Shown in pieces: positions 32,892 through 40,551 of a DNA stretch of 64,000 nucleotides. The notes below the pieces were generated by a model. It was not told the DNA's origin, did not search any database, and worked only from the letters and a program-made list of their open reading frames with translations. The first letter of the stretch is position 1. Each line of letters starts with the position of its first letter. The stretch comes from Chthonomonas sp. UBA2785. Its GTDB lineage: Bacteria > Armatimonadota > Fimbriimonadia > Fimbriimonadales > Fimbriimonadaceae. Location: positions 24,128 through 88,127 of the forward strand of contig DEIB01000011.1 of assembly GCA_002352215.1 (NCBI GenBank). The letters are read 5' to 3'. A program made the position numbers and the translations under genes.

Positions 32892-34576
32892 GTGGTGACC
32901 TCGAGTCGCACCACTCCGGCCCGGTCGTGCCGCGCCACCAGTTGGTAGGTGTGCCCGGGGGCCACCAGCCACTCAAAGGTGTGCCGGTCGTCGGTCACGT
33001 CGGCGTGCCAGCCAAAGCCGCTGCTGGGGGTGTCGCACCAGCCTTCCAGTTGCGGGCCTTGCACCCGCCGCTGGCCGCTGTGCAGCCAGGCCGGCTTTTG
33101 CAGGGGTTCCTGTTCTGGCACGTCCGCGCAAGAGATTTCCCCGATGACCCCCCGGCAGATCTTGTTCTTCAGGGCCGTCTTGGTAACGTGGGTCGGCAGC
33201 CAGCCGGAGTTCTGCACGGTCAGGCGCAGTCGCACACTGTCGCCCACACGCTCTTGTTGCAGGTCACGCAGTTCCAGGCGGGGGCCGGTGCCCGCATGCC
33301 AAATCGCCCAATCCGCCAGGGGGGCAATCTCGGCTTCCAGCAGCGGCGGGGGCGGGTTGCGGAAGGCGTACGCGCCATCCCATCCGCCAATCTCCACGGT
33401 GCCGAGTTGCGGGTGGTCAAAGGGTCGCCAGTCCACGTAGCCTTTGCCCTCCAGCTTCTCGTCGCTCCACTTCAGCAGTTGGATGTCGTGGCTGTGAGGG
33501 TGGTCGCGGAACCAATCAATGTACTTGTAGTCCGTGATGCCGGCCTGGCGCTGCGGCGACCAGATTTCCACCGTCCAGGCGTGCACGCCCATGCTGTGGA
33601 ACATCCAGTCATCAAAAACGCCGGTGATGACCTCCTTGGGGTGGTATTTGAACTCGTGGAAGTTGCTGATGGCGGGGTAGCCAGTCATCTCATGGCCGAC
33701 TTCGCCCAGCGCCTTGAACGTCCACAGGTCCTCGCTGGGGATGTCGTCGTCCGGCATGCGGCTGGGCGGACGGAGCAGCACGCCCGAGAACGTGTGGAAC
33801 GTGATGGCCCCGCAGATGTTTGGGTGGTTGACGATGAAATCCACCGCCGCGCGGATTTCCGGTTCGCTGGCCGGATAGGGTCCGGCCCCGTGCTGCTCGG
33901 CTTCTTGCCGCCAGGCGTTGGGGAAGTTGCGGTTGAAGTCCAGCCCCTGCGGAATGCGGCGCACCTTCAGGGTTTGGCCGTCGTATTCGTGCAGGATGCC
34001 CTCGGGCAGCACGCGGTAGGCGCGCTCGGCCTTCTCGCCCGGGCGACGCTTGCGCAGCAGCCGGGGTTCCTCCTCGCTCACCACCCAGGGGCCGCTGGGG
34101 TCGGGGATGCGCATGCTCAGGATGCGGCCATCGCCGTCCAGGTCTTTGCGTTCCAGCCCTTCGTATTCGGCTTCGTCGTAGGGGTAGGGGCGGGTGCCAC
34201 TGCGGACGATGCGTGGCGGGGTTTCCAGCGCCCATTCCGCGCCATCCGGCCCCAGGCGGGGGACGAGATAGAACGTGCGTTCGCGCAGGACATCGGGTTC
34301 TTGGGTGACGAGCTGATCGAGGATGCGGAGCACCGCGCTGCAGGCGCTGACCTCGCTGGCGTGGATGTTGCCGTCGCACCAGAAGCCGGGTTTGTCTTCG
34401 GGGGCGCCGGTGCGGCGGTCGGTGACGGTGGCGCACCAGATGTCGCGGCCTTCGTGGCTCTTGCCGATGCTCTCCACGGTGACGTAGTGCGGGTGGGCGG
34501 CCACGAATTGGTGCAGGAGGTCGGTGACTTCTTGGTACTTGAGGTAGCGGTCGTAGGGGACCGTCACGGCGGACAT
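32888..34576 (-). CDS. M14-family zinc carboxypeptidase
   Basis: A 562-residue protein with an M14 carboxypeptidase domain. DGNIHASEVSA gives zinc ligands His72 and Glu75, GAITFHTFSG gives the third His, and WTVEIWSPQ gives the catalytic Glu. After about residue 410 comes a beta-sandwich-like carboxyl domain (RLRLTVQNSGWLPTHVTKTAL) of the kind found in larger M14 enzymes. It removes carboxyl-terminal residues from peptides. No signal peptide is apparent at the ATG. TAATCT stands seven bases upstream, and there is no ribosome site. The next gene on this strand, the beta-lactamase-like one, overlaps the stop. Confidence 0.9.
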   Translation of the reverse strand: MSAVTVPYDRYLKYQEVTDLLHQFVAAHPHYVTVESIGKSHEGRDIWCATVTDRRTGAPEDKPGFWCDGNIHASEVSACSAVLRILDQLVTQEPDVLRERTFYLVPRLGPDGAEWALETPPRIVRSGTRPYPYDEAEYEGLERKDLDGDGRILSMRIPDPSGPWVVSEEEPRLLRKRRPGEKAERAYRVLPEGILHEYDGQTLKVRRIPQGLDFNRNFPNAWRQEAEQHGAGPYPASEPEIRAAVDFIVNHPNICGAITFHTFSGVLLRPPSRMPDDDIPSEDLWTFKALGEVGHEMTGYPAISNFHEFKYHPKEVITGVFDDWMFHSMGVHAWTVEIWSPQRQAGITDYKYIDWFRDHPHSHDIQLLKWSDEKLEGKGYVDWRPFDHPQLGTVEIGGWDGAYAFRNPPPPLLEAEIAPLADWAIWHAGTGPRLELRDLQQERVGDSVRLRLTVQNSGWLPTHVTKTALKNKICRGVIGEISCADVPEQEPLQKPAWLHSGQRRVQGPQLEGWCDTPSSGFGWHADVTDDRHTFEWLVAPGHTYQLVARHDRAGVVRLEVTT

Positions 34577-34583
34577 GGCGCGG

Positions 34584-34589
34584 AGATTA
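34584..34589 (-). promoter_or_regulatory. Candidate leaderless -10 element (TAATCT) for the M14 peptidase gene
   Basis: TAATCT on the minus strand is separated by seven bases from the ATG at 34576, without a ribosome site. Confidence 0.55.
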
Positions 34590-34678
34590 CCGCCGAGGTA
34601 GCTCGATTTGAACCTAAATTCTTGGGCCGACTCGGGATAGTGCCGGTGTGTTCGGTGGACTCTGTGCCCTGAGGTGCG

Positions 34679-35383
34679 ATGCGATCAAGTGATGAACTTT
34701 CAGCTTCGCCAGGTATACATCTCGTAGCCGATTTGATGCCTGAAACCCCGAACCCCAATACGCCGACGAGTTTCTTTGAAGCCCTCTACACCCACTTCAT
34801 CCTGAGGGATTTCATTGGGAAGATCGTGCCGGGTGGGATGTTTCTCTATCTGGTTTGGTTTACCGTAGGTTCGGATCCAAGCCTCTCGTTCATCAAGGAT
34901 GTTTCAGGCTTAGTGATTGCGGGTTTGGCGGGTCTGTGCTGGATCATTGCCCTGCCGCTTCAGCAGTTTGCTATTTTCGTGGCTCGAGTTTTGTTTCGAG
35001 TCCAGTTCTTGGATTCCGCAACGACAATCAAATTTCGGCGGGTCGCCACATCCATTGAAAGGGCGAAGTATGAGAGATTTGTCATCTCAAAGGAAGCGGC
35101 GGGGAATACCGGATCCGCCATTTTCCTCGGCTGCTCGATCTGGGTCTTGATCGAGCTAATGAGATTGAATGAGCCATACCGGGCATCGAGTTACAACCCT
35201 GAAGGCGTTATCGTGATTACGGTCTTGCTCATGGTTTTTGCGTACTCGTTGCTTCGAAGTCAAGTCAGTAGCTTGAAGCGGCAGGCAGACTATGTTGAGA
35301 ATGTACTGCGCTACGTTGACTCTTCAAGCCTATCGAGTCCATCCACCGAACCTACAATCGAACTTGAAGTCAATCGACAATAA
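34679..35383 (+). CDS. Membrane protein of unknown function, GC-poor tandem paralogue A
   Basis: A 234-residue protein with about four hydrophobic helices. The first begins at IGKIVPGGMFLYLVWF. The second is VIAGLAGLCWIIALPLQQFAIF. A charged loop follows, then a helix after KEAAGNTGSAIFLG, another near VIVITVLLMVFAYSLL, and a soluble tail. The pattern repeats in the next gene (GRAVPG, GNSLGAVVIG, similar helix spacing), so the two are diverged paralogues in tandem, nine bases apart. I do not recognise the family. Base composition is clearly poorer in G+C than the neighbours. An in-frame ATG at 34736 is an alternative start. Confidence 0.75.
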   Translation: MRSSDELSASPGIHLVADLMPETPNPNTPTSFFEALYTHFILRDFIGKIVPGGMFLYLVWFTVGSDPSLSFIKDVSGLVIAGLAGLCWIIALPLQQFAIFVARVLFRVQFLDSATTIKFRRVATSIERAKYERFVISKEAAGNTGSAIFLGCSIWVLIELMRLNEPYRASSYNPEGVIVITVLLMVFAYSLLRSQVSSLKRQADYVENVLRYVDSSSLSSPSTEPTIELEVNRQ

Positions 35384-35392
35384 GGTGCTGGG

Positions 35393-36007
35393 GTGAAGAA
35401 GAGCCCATTTGATCTGGAAGGTGCTGATACACTGCTCGATCACTTTCGTCGGGCTGTTGAAATCATGAGGAGAATGTTCTTTCCTAACATTCTTGACGAA
35501 GTTCTCGGGCGTGCCGTTCCTGGTGCGATTCTTCTTGTGCTCATCTTGTGTGCTAACAACGGACAAGACAGACTTGACGATATTCTAAAGCTACCAATCT
35601 TAGTCGTCGCCGGTGTTATGGCAGCGGGTATGCTTCTAGCACACGGCATTCAATTGCTTAGACAATTGTTGGATAAATGTCTGTTCAAGTACGACTACTA
35701 TGATCGAGATTTTCAGGACCAAGTGAGGATGGCTGGAGACTTGGATCAATTGGTGCGAATGTCGCTCATAACTACCATCCGTAACTTGGTCGGGAACTCA
35801 CTTGGCGCGGTTGTTATCGGCGTCATTTACGTAGCCTGGAATTTCATCGATAACGGCTGGGACTGGCTTCAACTTACCAGTGGGAACCAATCTATGTTCT
35901 ACATCGTGCTGACTGGGGTATTGGGTTTGATTTTCCTTCTTGGCAGACTTTATGTGGTGTGCACTGTGTGGGAATATGATGAAGCCATCCAGATCGTGAG
36001 GAGCTGA
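35393..36007 (+). CDS. Membrane protein of unknown function, GC-poor tandem paralogue B
   Basis: A 204-residue protein with four predicted helices. They lie near VPGAILLVLILC, LPILVVAGVMAAGMLLAHGIQ, LGAVVIGVIYVAWNFI and MFYIVLTGVLGLIFLLGRLYVV. The order VPG, helix pair, charged loop, GN-x-x-G, helix pair matches paralogue A. The GTG or ATG start comes nine bases after gene A, so they are probably co-expressed and may form a hetero-oligomer. There is no catalytic motif. The start is GTG at 35393. G+C is well below that of the flanking genes, and codon use differs (many TTT, ATT, GTT). This suggests acquisition from elsewhere. Confidence 0.76.
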   Translation: MKKSPFDLEGADTLLDHFRRAVEIMRRMFFPNILDEVLGRAVPGAILLVLILCANNGQDRLDDILKLPILVVAGVMAAGMLLAHGIQLLRQLLDKCLFKYDYYDRDFQDQVRMAGDLDQLVRMSLITTIRNLVGNSLGAVVIGVIYVAWNFIDNGWDWLQLTSGNQSMFYIVLTGVLGLIFLLGRLYVVCTVWEYDEAIQIVRS

Positions 36008-36088
36008 CGGCACATTCGCTCAGCCCGCCGTTGAGTAACGGCAAACCCGGTTCCGATAATCAGAGGTGACTCGGAGAGCCATTCACCT

Positions 36089-36853
36089 ATGATTGCGTCC
36101 ATCCTCTTATCGGCGGCCTTGCTGGCCTCGCCGCCGGCCGCCCCGGCCCACGGTGCCTCGGCGCGCACGGCCCCGGCCCACGCCGCCCCGGCGGCTGCCC
36201 CCAGCCTCGCCCAGGCCCTGCAGCGCCTGAAGGACGGCAACGTGCGCTACGCCACCGGCTACGCCAAGCACCCGCGTCAAGATTCGGGCGGGCGCCTCAA
36301 TGTCAGCCAAAGTCAGGCGCCGTTCGCTATCGTTCTCACCTGCGCGGATAGCCGCGTGGCCCCGGAAATCGTCTTCGACCAAGGCCTCGGCGACCTGTTC
36401 GTCGTCCGCATCGCGGGCAACGTGGCGGACACCCTGGCGCTGGCCAGCATGGAGTACGCGGTGGAGCACCTGCACAGCTCGCTCATCGTGGTGATGGGCC
36501 ACGAGCGGTGCGGCGCGGTGAAAGCCACGCTCGACGCCACCAAGGCCCCGGCCCCGGCCCCGGCGGCCGGCCATGCGGCGGAAGCGCACCACAGCCACAT
36601 TCCGGCGCTGGTGAAGGAGATCGAGCCGGCCATCTGGGCGGCCAAGGGTCGCACCGGCCCCGAACTGGACGCCTGCATCGAATCGAACGTCGAGCATTCG
36701 GCGGGGCAGATCACCAGCCGTAGCGACATCATCCGCCAATTTGTGGCGGATGGCAAGGTGCAGATTGTGGGCGGGGTCTATGACCTCGACACGGGCCGGG
36801 TGAACTGGCTGAGCAGCGTGCCGCAGAGCGCCTACGTGCGCGTACGCCGCTAA
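36089..36853 (+). CDS. Exported beta-class carbonic anhydrase
   Basis: The protein has zinc-site motifs of beta carbonic anhydrase: CADSR (Cys85, Asp87, Arg89) and GHERCGA (His138, Cys141). It interconverts CO2 and bicarbonate. A signal peptide, MIASILLSAALLASPP, and an Ala/Pro-rich linker of about 20 residues place it outside the cytoplasm, which is uncommon for this class. A low-complexity Ala/Pro/His segment (APAPAPAAGHAAEAHHSH) is inserted about 11 residues after the second zinc motif. The gene directly follows the GC-poor pair. Confidence 0.92.
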   Translation: MIASILLSAALLASPPAAPAHGASARTAPAHAAPAAAPSLAQALQRLKDGNVRYATGYAKHPRQDSGGRLNVSQSQAPFAIVLTCADSRVAPEIVFDQGLGDLFVVRIAGNVADTLALASMEYAVEHLHSSLIVVMGHERCGAVKATLDATKAPAPAPAAGHAAEAHHSHIPALVKEIEPAIWAAKGRTGPELDACIESNVEHSAGQITSRSDIIRQFVADGKVQIVGGVYDLDTGRVNWLSSVPQSAYVRVRR

Positions 36854-36854
36854 G

Positions 36855-37610
36855 TTAGGGCAGTCTCTGCCATTCCAAGACCTGCGCCGGGCGGTCGGAG
36901 TTGAACCAGTCAGCTCCGGCCGCTCGCAGTTCGCGGTAGGCGTCGGGCGTCTGCGGATGCGCCCAAAACCGGATCTTGCGGCCCGCCCGGTGGGCTTGTC
37001 GCACCATCGAATGCAGGCGCATGCGCTGGGGTTCGGGCATCGCTCCGGTGCCCATCCAGGTGAAGTGGCTTATCCAGCTTTCGCTGATTAGCGGCATAAG
37101 AGTGGGCGAGGTTTGTCGGTCGGGGAGATCCGCGTAGCGGCCATCGTAGCCGTACCACTGCCGGGGGTGGGCGAAGATGGACTCCCGATCTCGATCCCCG
37201 CTAATGACAATGCGCACCGCCCCGGGCTGCGAGGTGGCCAGCATGAAGGCGTAGGGAGCAAGTTGCCGATCCAGCTCTTCCAACACGGCCGTGCCGTCGG
37301 CCTTCACATCCACAAGGAGTTGGAAAGGAACCCCGGGCTGATGCACCCAGCCTCCGCGTTCACGCACTCGCCGGGCCAGTGGCTCCAGATAGAGGCGGCG
37401 CAGGGTGCGTTCGGGTTGGATTTCGGCGCGGGTGTGCGCCACGCGCAGGTCGCCATCCACCAGGAAGACGTCGGCCTCCACGCTCCCAAATCCGGCATCC
37501 AAAGCCTCCAACAAAGGGCGATCGCGCAAGTAATCGTTGTGTGAATGCCCCTGCGGTCGGGAGGTCGGAGTCCCTTGCAACAAGAATCCCAAAGTCACGG
37601 ACGCCCACAT
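36855..37610 (-). CDS. Exported glycerophosphodiester phosphodiesterase-like protein
   Basis: The start MWASVTLGFLLQG gives a short hydrophobic amino end. GHSHNDYLRDRPLLEALDAGFGSVEADVFLVDGDLRVAH follows, the catalytic His and metal-binding Glu-x-Asp arrangement of GDPD and related TIM barrels. The carboxyl end, RKIRFWAHPQTPDAYRELRAAGADWFNSDRP, is the typical last strand. It may hydrolyse glycerophosphodiesters in the periplasm. The variant HSHNDY places it near the PI-PLC/GDPD-like bacterial group. The ATG at 37610 is chosen because TATGCT lies seven bases upstream; ATG at 37622 is the alternative. Confidence 0.85.
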   Translation of the reverse strand: MWASVTLGFLLQGTPTSRPQGHSHNDYLRDRPLLEALDAGFGSVEADVFLVDGDLRVAHTRAEIQPERTLRRLYLEPLARRVRERGGWVHQPGVPFQLLVDVKADGTAVLEELDRQLAPYAFMLATSQPGAVRIVISGDRDRESIFAHPRQWYGYDGRYADLPDRQTSPTLMPLISESWISHFTWMGTGAMPEPQRMRLHSMVRQAHRAGRKIRFWAHPQTPDAYRELRAAGADWFNSDRPAQVLEWQRLP

Positions 37611-37617
37611 CGCACCC

Positions 37618-37623
37618 AGCATA
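37618..37623 (-). promoter_or_regulatory. Candidate leaderless -10 element (TATGCT) for the GDPD gene
   Basis: TATGCT on the minus strand lies seven bases before the ATG at 37610. It is only six bases from the plus-strand CATAAT element of the divergent cyclophilin gene. Confidence 0.5.
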
Positions 37624-37629
37624 GACCGG

Positions 37630-37635
37630 CATAAT
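37630..37635 (+). promoter_or_regulatory. Candidate leaderless -10 element (CATAAT) for the first cyclophilin gene
   Basis: CATAAT is followed by six bases and the GTG at 37642. With the neighbouring minus-strand element it forms a pair of interlocked divergent promoters. Confidence 0.5.
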
Positions 37636-37641
37636 GGACAG

Positions 37642-38418
37642 GTGCGAAAGTATTTGAGCCTCGCCCTGCTCGTGGTAGCAGCCTTGAGTCTGTGGGCCTG
37701 CCAGCCCAGCACGCCCGAAGCTGCGTCCACCACCGGTACGACCGGAACTGAAACGCCCGCTCCGACGGATCCGAAGCCGACGGAACCGTCCACGCCGCCG
37801 ACCAGCGCGATGGAGCCCATGCCGCTCAAGTTTGAGCGAGACGCCAATGGTGCCTTCAAGACCGCGCCGCCGGAAGCTGTGCTGCCGAAGGATGGCGACA
37901 AGGTGGCCGTGCTTTACACCAATCAGGGCAATATCATCCTGCGCTTCGACCCCAAGAAGGCCCCGAAGCACGTCGCTCAGTTCCAAAAGCTCGTGGAAGA
38001 AGGCTTCTACACCGGCACGAAGTTCCACCGCGTGATCCCCGGATTTATGATCCAGGGCGGTGACCCGAACAGCAAGGACGACGAACGTGGCAACGATGGC
38101 ATGGGTGGTTACATGAAGGATGGCGTGGAAGTGAATGTTCCGGCCGAATTCAACGACACCAAGCACATCCGAGGCATCCTGAGTGCCGCGCGCTCTACGG
38201 ACCCGAACTCGGCCAGCAGCCAGTTTTTCATCATGGTGGATGCCAATGAAAACCTGAATGGTCAGTATTCGGCTTACGGCCAAGTCGTGGCCGGTATGGA
38301 CACGGTGGACAAGATCGTGAACCTGCCGCGCGACATGGGTGACAACCCGCTGGACGACAATCCGGCGATCATCCTGAAAGCCGAAATCCGCACTTGGCCG
38401 TTAGAAGAGTTGAAGTGA
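37642..38418 (+). CDS. Cyclophilin-type peptidyl-prolyl isomerase lipoprotein
   Basis: The start GTG gives a lipoprotein signal ending ALSLWAC, then a Thr/Pro/Ser-rich linker of about 40 residues, then a cyclophilin domain (TKFHRVIPGFMIQGGDPN, SASSQFFIMVDANENLNGQYSAYGQV). The Arg in FHRV, and the Gln and Phe residues, are the usual active-site residues. A tryptophan typical of cyclosporin binding is absent, as in many bacterial forms. It probably assists folding of exported proteins at the membrane. A second cyclophilin follows immediately. Confidence 0.93.
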   Translation: MRKYLSLALLVVAALSLWACQPSTPEAASTTGTTGTETPAPTDPKPTEPSTPPTSAMEPMPLKFERDANGAFKTAPPEAVLPKDGDKVAVLYTNQGNIILRFDPKKAPKHVAQFQKLVEEGFYTGTKFHRVIPGFMIQGGDPNSKDDERGNDGMGGYMKDGVEVNVPAEFNDTKHIRGILSAARSTDPNSASSQFFIMVDANENLNGQYSAYGQVVAGMDTVDKIVNLPRDMGDNPLDDNPAIILKAEIRTWPLEELK

Positions 38419-38423
38419 CCGCA

Positions 38424-39032
38424 ATGATGCTCTCTTTGGCCCTGGCCCTCTCGACCCCCAACCAAACGACTCCGCCGCCGGTGGAGCGCAAGAACATGGA
38501 TATTGTCAATCAAGAAATCAAAGCGGGCGAAGAAGTCGCCGTTGTCACCACCGGTAAGGGCCAGTTTGTGCTGCGCTTCTATCCCGAAGTCGCGCCCAAG
38601 CACGTGGAGAACTTCAAGAAGCTGGCGAACACGGGCTTCTATGACGGCACCCGCTTCCACCGCACCATCCCGGGCTTCGTGATCCAGGGCGGCGACCCGC
38701 TGACCAAGCGCGTGGAAGATGCCAGCCGCTGGGGCACCGGCGGACCGGAATGGCGCGTGCCGGCCGAGTTCAACGAACGTCCGCACAAGCGCGGCATCCT
38801 CAGCATGGCCCGTTCCAGCGACCCGAACTCCGGCGGTAGCCAGTTCTTCGTCTGCGTGGCCGATGTGCCGAGTCTGGACCGCCAATACACCGTGTTCGGG
38901 GCGATTGTCTCCGGCATGGACGTGGTGGACCAGATCGTGAAGTCGCCGACCACCGACCGCAACGGTTCCGTGAAGCCGGAAGAAGCCGTGCGGATGGAAA
39001 AGGTCGAGATCAAGACTTGGCCGCTTGAATGA
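38424..39032 (+). CDS. Cyclophilin-type peptidyl-prolyl isomerase (second copy)
   Basis: A second cyclophilin domain in tandem: TRFHRTIPGFVIQGGDPLTK, SGGSQFFVCVADVPSLDRQYTVFG. The first residues (MMLSLALALSTPNQTTPPP) look like a short signal peptide without a lipobox, so it is likely soluble in the periplasm while its neighbour is anchored. It is about 200 residues. The ATG at 38424 is preferred; GTG at 38415 overlaps the previous stop and is possible. The next gene, a deaminase, overlaps its stop (ATGA). Confidence 0.9.
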   Translation: MMLSLALALSTPNQTTPPPVERKNMDIVNQEIKAGEEVAVVTTGKGQFVLRFYPEVAPKHVENFKKLANTGFYDGTRFHRTIPGFVIQGGDPLTKRVEDASRWGTGGPEWRVPAEFNERPHKRGILSMARSSDPNSGGSQFFVCVADVPSLDRQYTVFGAIVSGMDVVDQIVKSPTTDRNGSVKPEEAVRMEKVEIKTWPLE

Positions 39033-39526
39033 TCGAGGTTCCGACGCCTCCGATGGCTGACGGACGCCCGAGCTGGGACGAGTACTTTATGGAAATTGCC
39101 AAACTCGTCTCCACCCGGGCGACCTGTCCGCGTCGCTCCGTGGGGGCGATCATCGTGAGGGACCGTCGGATTCTAGCTACGGGTTACAACGGGGCGCCGC
39201 GAGGTTTGCCCCATTGTCCGCCCCAGGGGTCTCAGCAGGACTGGCCGGACGGCTGCATGCGCGCCGGGCACTGCATCCGCTCGCTGCACGCCGAGCAGAA
39301 CGCGTTGCTGCAGGCCGCCAGCATTGGGGTGCCGTGCGAAGGCGCGACGATGTATGTCACCTGCCAGCCGTGCAACACCTGCGCCAAGATGATTATCAAC
39401 GCCGGGATCACCCGGGTGATCTACGAAGGCGACTATCCCGATCCGTTTTCGCTCGAACTCTTCCGCGATGCGCAACTAGACGTGGCCCTGTATCGTCACG
39501 GAAAGTTGGAGGCGCTCGCCCTCTAA
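39029..39526 (+). CDS. Deoxycytidylate deaminase (ComEB-like)
   Basis: A 165-residue zinc deaminase. SLHAEQNALLQA supplies the zinc His and the catalytic Glu, and TCQPCNTCAKMIINAGI supplies the two zinc cysteines. The amino part, SWDEYFMEIAKLVSTRATCPRRSVGAIIV, and the insert GLPHCPPQGSQQDWPDGCMRAGHC are typical of dCMP deaminase rather than of cytidine or tRNA deaminases. It produces dUMP for thymidylate synthesis. It overlaps the upstream cyclophilin stop by four bases. Confidence 0.92.
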   Translation: MIEVPTPPMADGRPSWDEYFMEIAKLVSTRATCPRRSVGAIIVRDRRILATGYNGAPRGLPHCPPQGSQQDWPDGCMRAGHCIRSLHAEQNALLQAASIGVPCEGATMYVTCQPCNTCAKMIINAGITRVIYEGDYPDPFSLELFRDAQLDVALYRHGKLEALAL

Positions 39527-39540
39527 AGAGGCCCATTCTC

Positions 39541-40551
39541 GTGTGGACCGATGCTGAATTCCTAGCTGGCTTCCGCTACCCCCTGTTAGCCGGGGTGGTG
39601 GCCATGCTGGGCACGCTCTTGTTCACGCCGCTGGTACGTCGGTTGGCCATTCGCCAGGGCGCAGTGGATGACCCGAGCCGCGATGCGCGCCGGGTGCACA
39701 CCGAACCCATCCCGCGCTGGGGGGGCATCGCCATTTATGGGGGCATCGTGCTGGCGCTGGCCACGGTGTTGCCGTTTGCCTATCCGTTCACGCCGTTCCC
39801 GCTGTATCTCATCGGTTTGATCCTGTTGGGCGGGGTGCTGGTGGCCTTCGGGGCGCTGGACGACCTCAAGTCCTTTAGTGCGAAGTGGCAATTGCTGGCC
39901 CTGCTGGCCGTGGGCGTGGCGATCCAATTTGTCTATGACCCCATCGGGCGCGTGACGGTGCTGGGGATGGAGTGGCCGCCCATTGGCGAGGGCTACTGGC
40001 AAGATTTCAGCTGGTGGGGCGTACCGCTCACGGCCGCCTACATCTTTGTGGTGACCAAGACCATGGACACCATTGACGGCGTGGACGGCCTCGCGGCGGG
40101 CATTGCATGTATTGCCGCGGGCACCCTGGCCGTGATTGCCAAGTACGAAGACCAACCCCGGGTGGCGCTCATTGCGGCGGCGGTGGCGGGCTCGTGCGTC
40201 GGTTTCTTGCGCTACAACTTCAACCCGGCCAAGATCTTTATGGGCACGGGCGGGGCGCAGCTTTTGGGCTTCTTGCTGGCTTGTCTCAGCGTGGTGGGTG
40301 CGCTTAAGACGGCGGCCGCCCTGGCTCTGTTCATCCCAGTGTTGGTGTTTGGCGTGCCGCTAATTGACGCCGTGACGGTGACGATCCGCCGCCTGCTGGC
40401 CGGGCAACCGATCACTCAGGCCGACAAGCGCCACCTGCACCACCAACTGTTGGCCAAGGGCCTGAACCAGCGCCAAACCGTGCTGGTGCTTTACACTGTA
40501 ACCATTGTGTTGTGCGGCCTGCTTTTGACCATGGTGAGATGGCGTGGATAA
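39541..40551 (+). CDS. WecA/TagO-like undecaprenyl-phosphate sugar-1-phosphate transferase
   Basis: A polytopic protein of about 336 residues in the MraY/WecA superfamily. GALDDLKSF holds the Asp-Asp pair, TMDTIDGVDGLAAGIA is the conserved IDGLDGLA motif, and HLHHQLLAKGLNQRQTVL is the cytoplasmic His motif. It should attach GlcNAc-1-P (or a similar sugar) to undecaprenyl phosphate. In the loop where relatives have MGD-x-G, this protein reads IFMGTGGAQLLGF, so the Asp expected to bind Mg2+ is replaced. The GTG at 39541 has AGAGG nine bases upstream. The next gene overlaps its stop by eight bases. Confidence 0.88.
   Translation: MWTDAEFLAGFRYPLLAGVVAMLGTLLFTPLVRRLAIRQGAVDDPSRDARRVHTEPIPRWGGIAIYGGIVLALATVLPFAYPFTPFPLYLIGLILLGGVLVAFGALDDLKSFSAKWQLLALLAVGVAIQFVYDPIGRVTVLGMEWPPIGEGYWQDFSWWGVPLTAAYIFVVTKTMDTIDGVDGLAAGIACIAAGTLAVIAKYEDQPRVALIAAAVAGSCVGFLRYNFNPAKIFMGTGGAQLLGFLLACLSVVGALKTAAALALFIPVLVFGVPLIDAVTVTIRRLLAGQPITQADKRHLHHQLLAKGLNQRQTVLVLYTVTIVLCGLLLTMVRWRG

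Noticed and set aside
32927..34672. A 581-codon open frame opposite the M14 peptidase gene
   Set aside because: The minus strand holds clear zinc-peptidase motifs. The plus frame gives low-complexity Val/Ala/Arg-rich sequence without domains.
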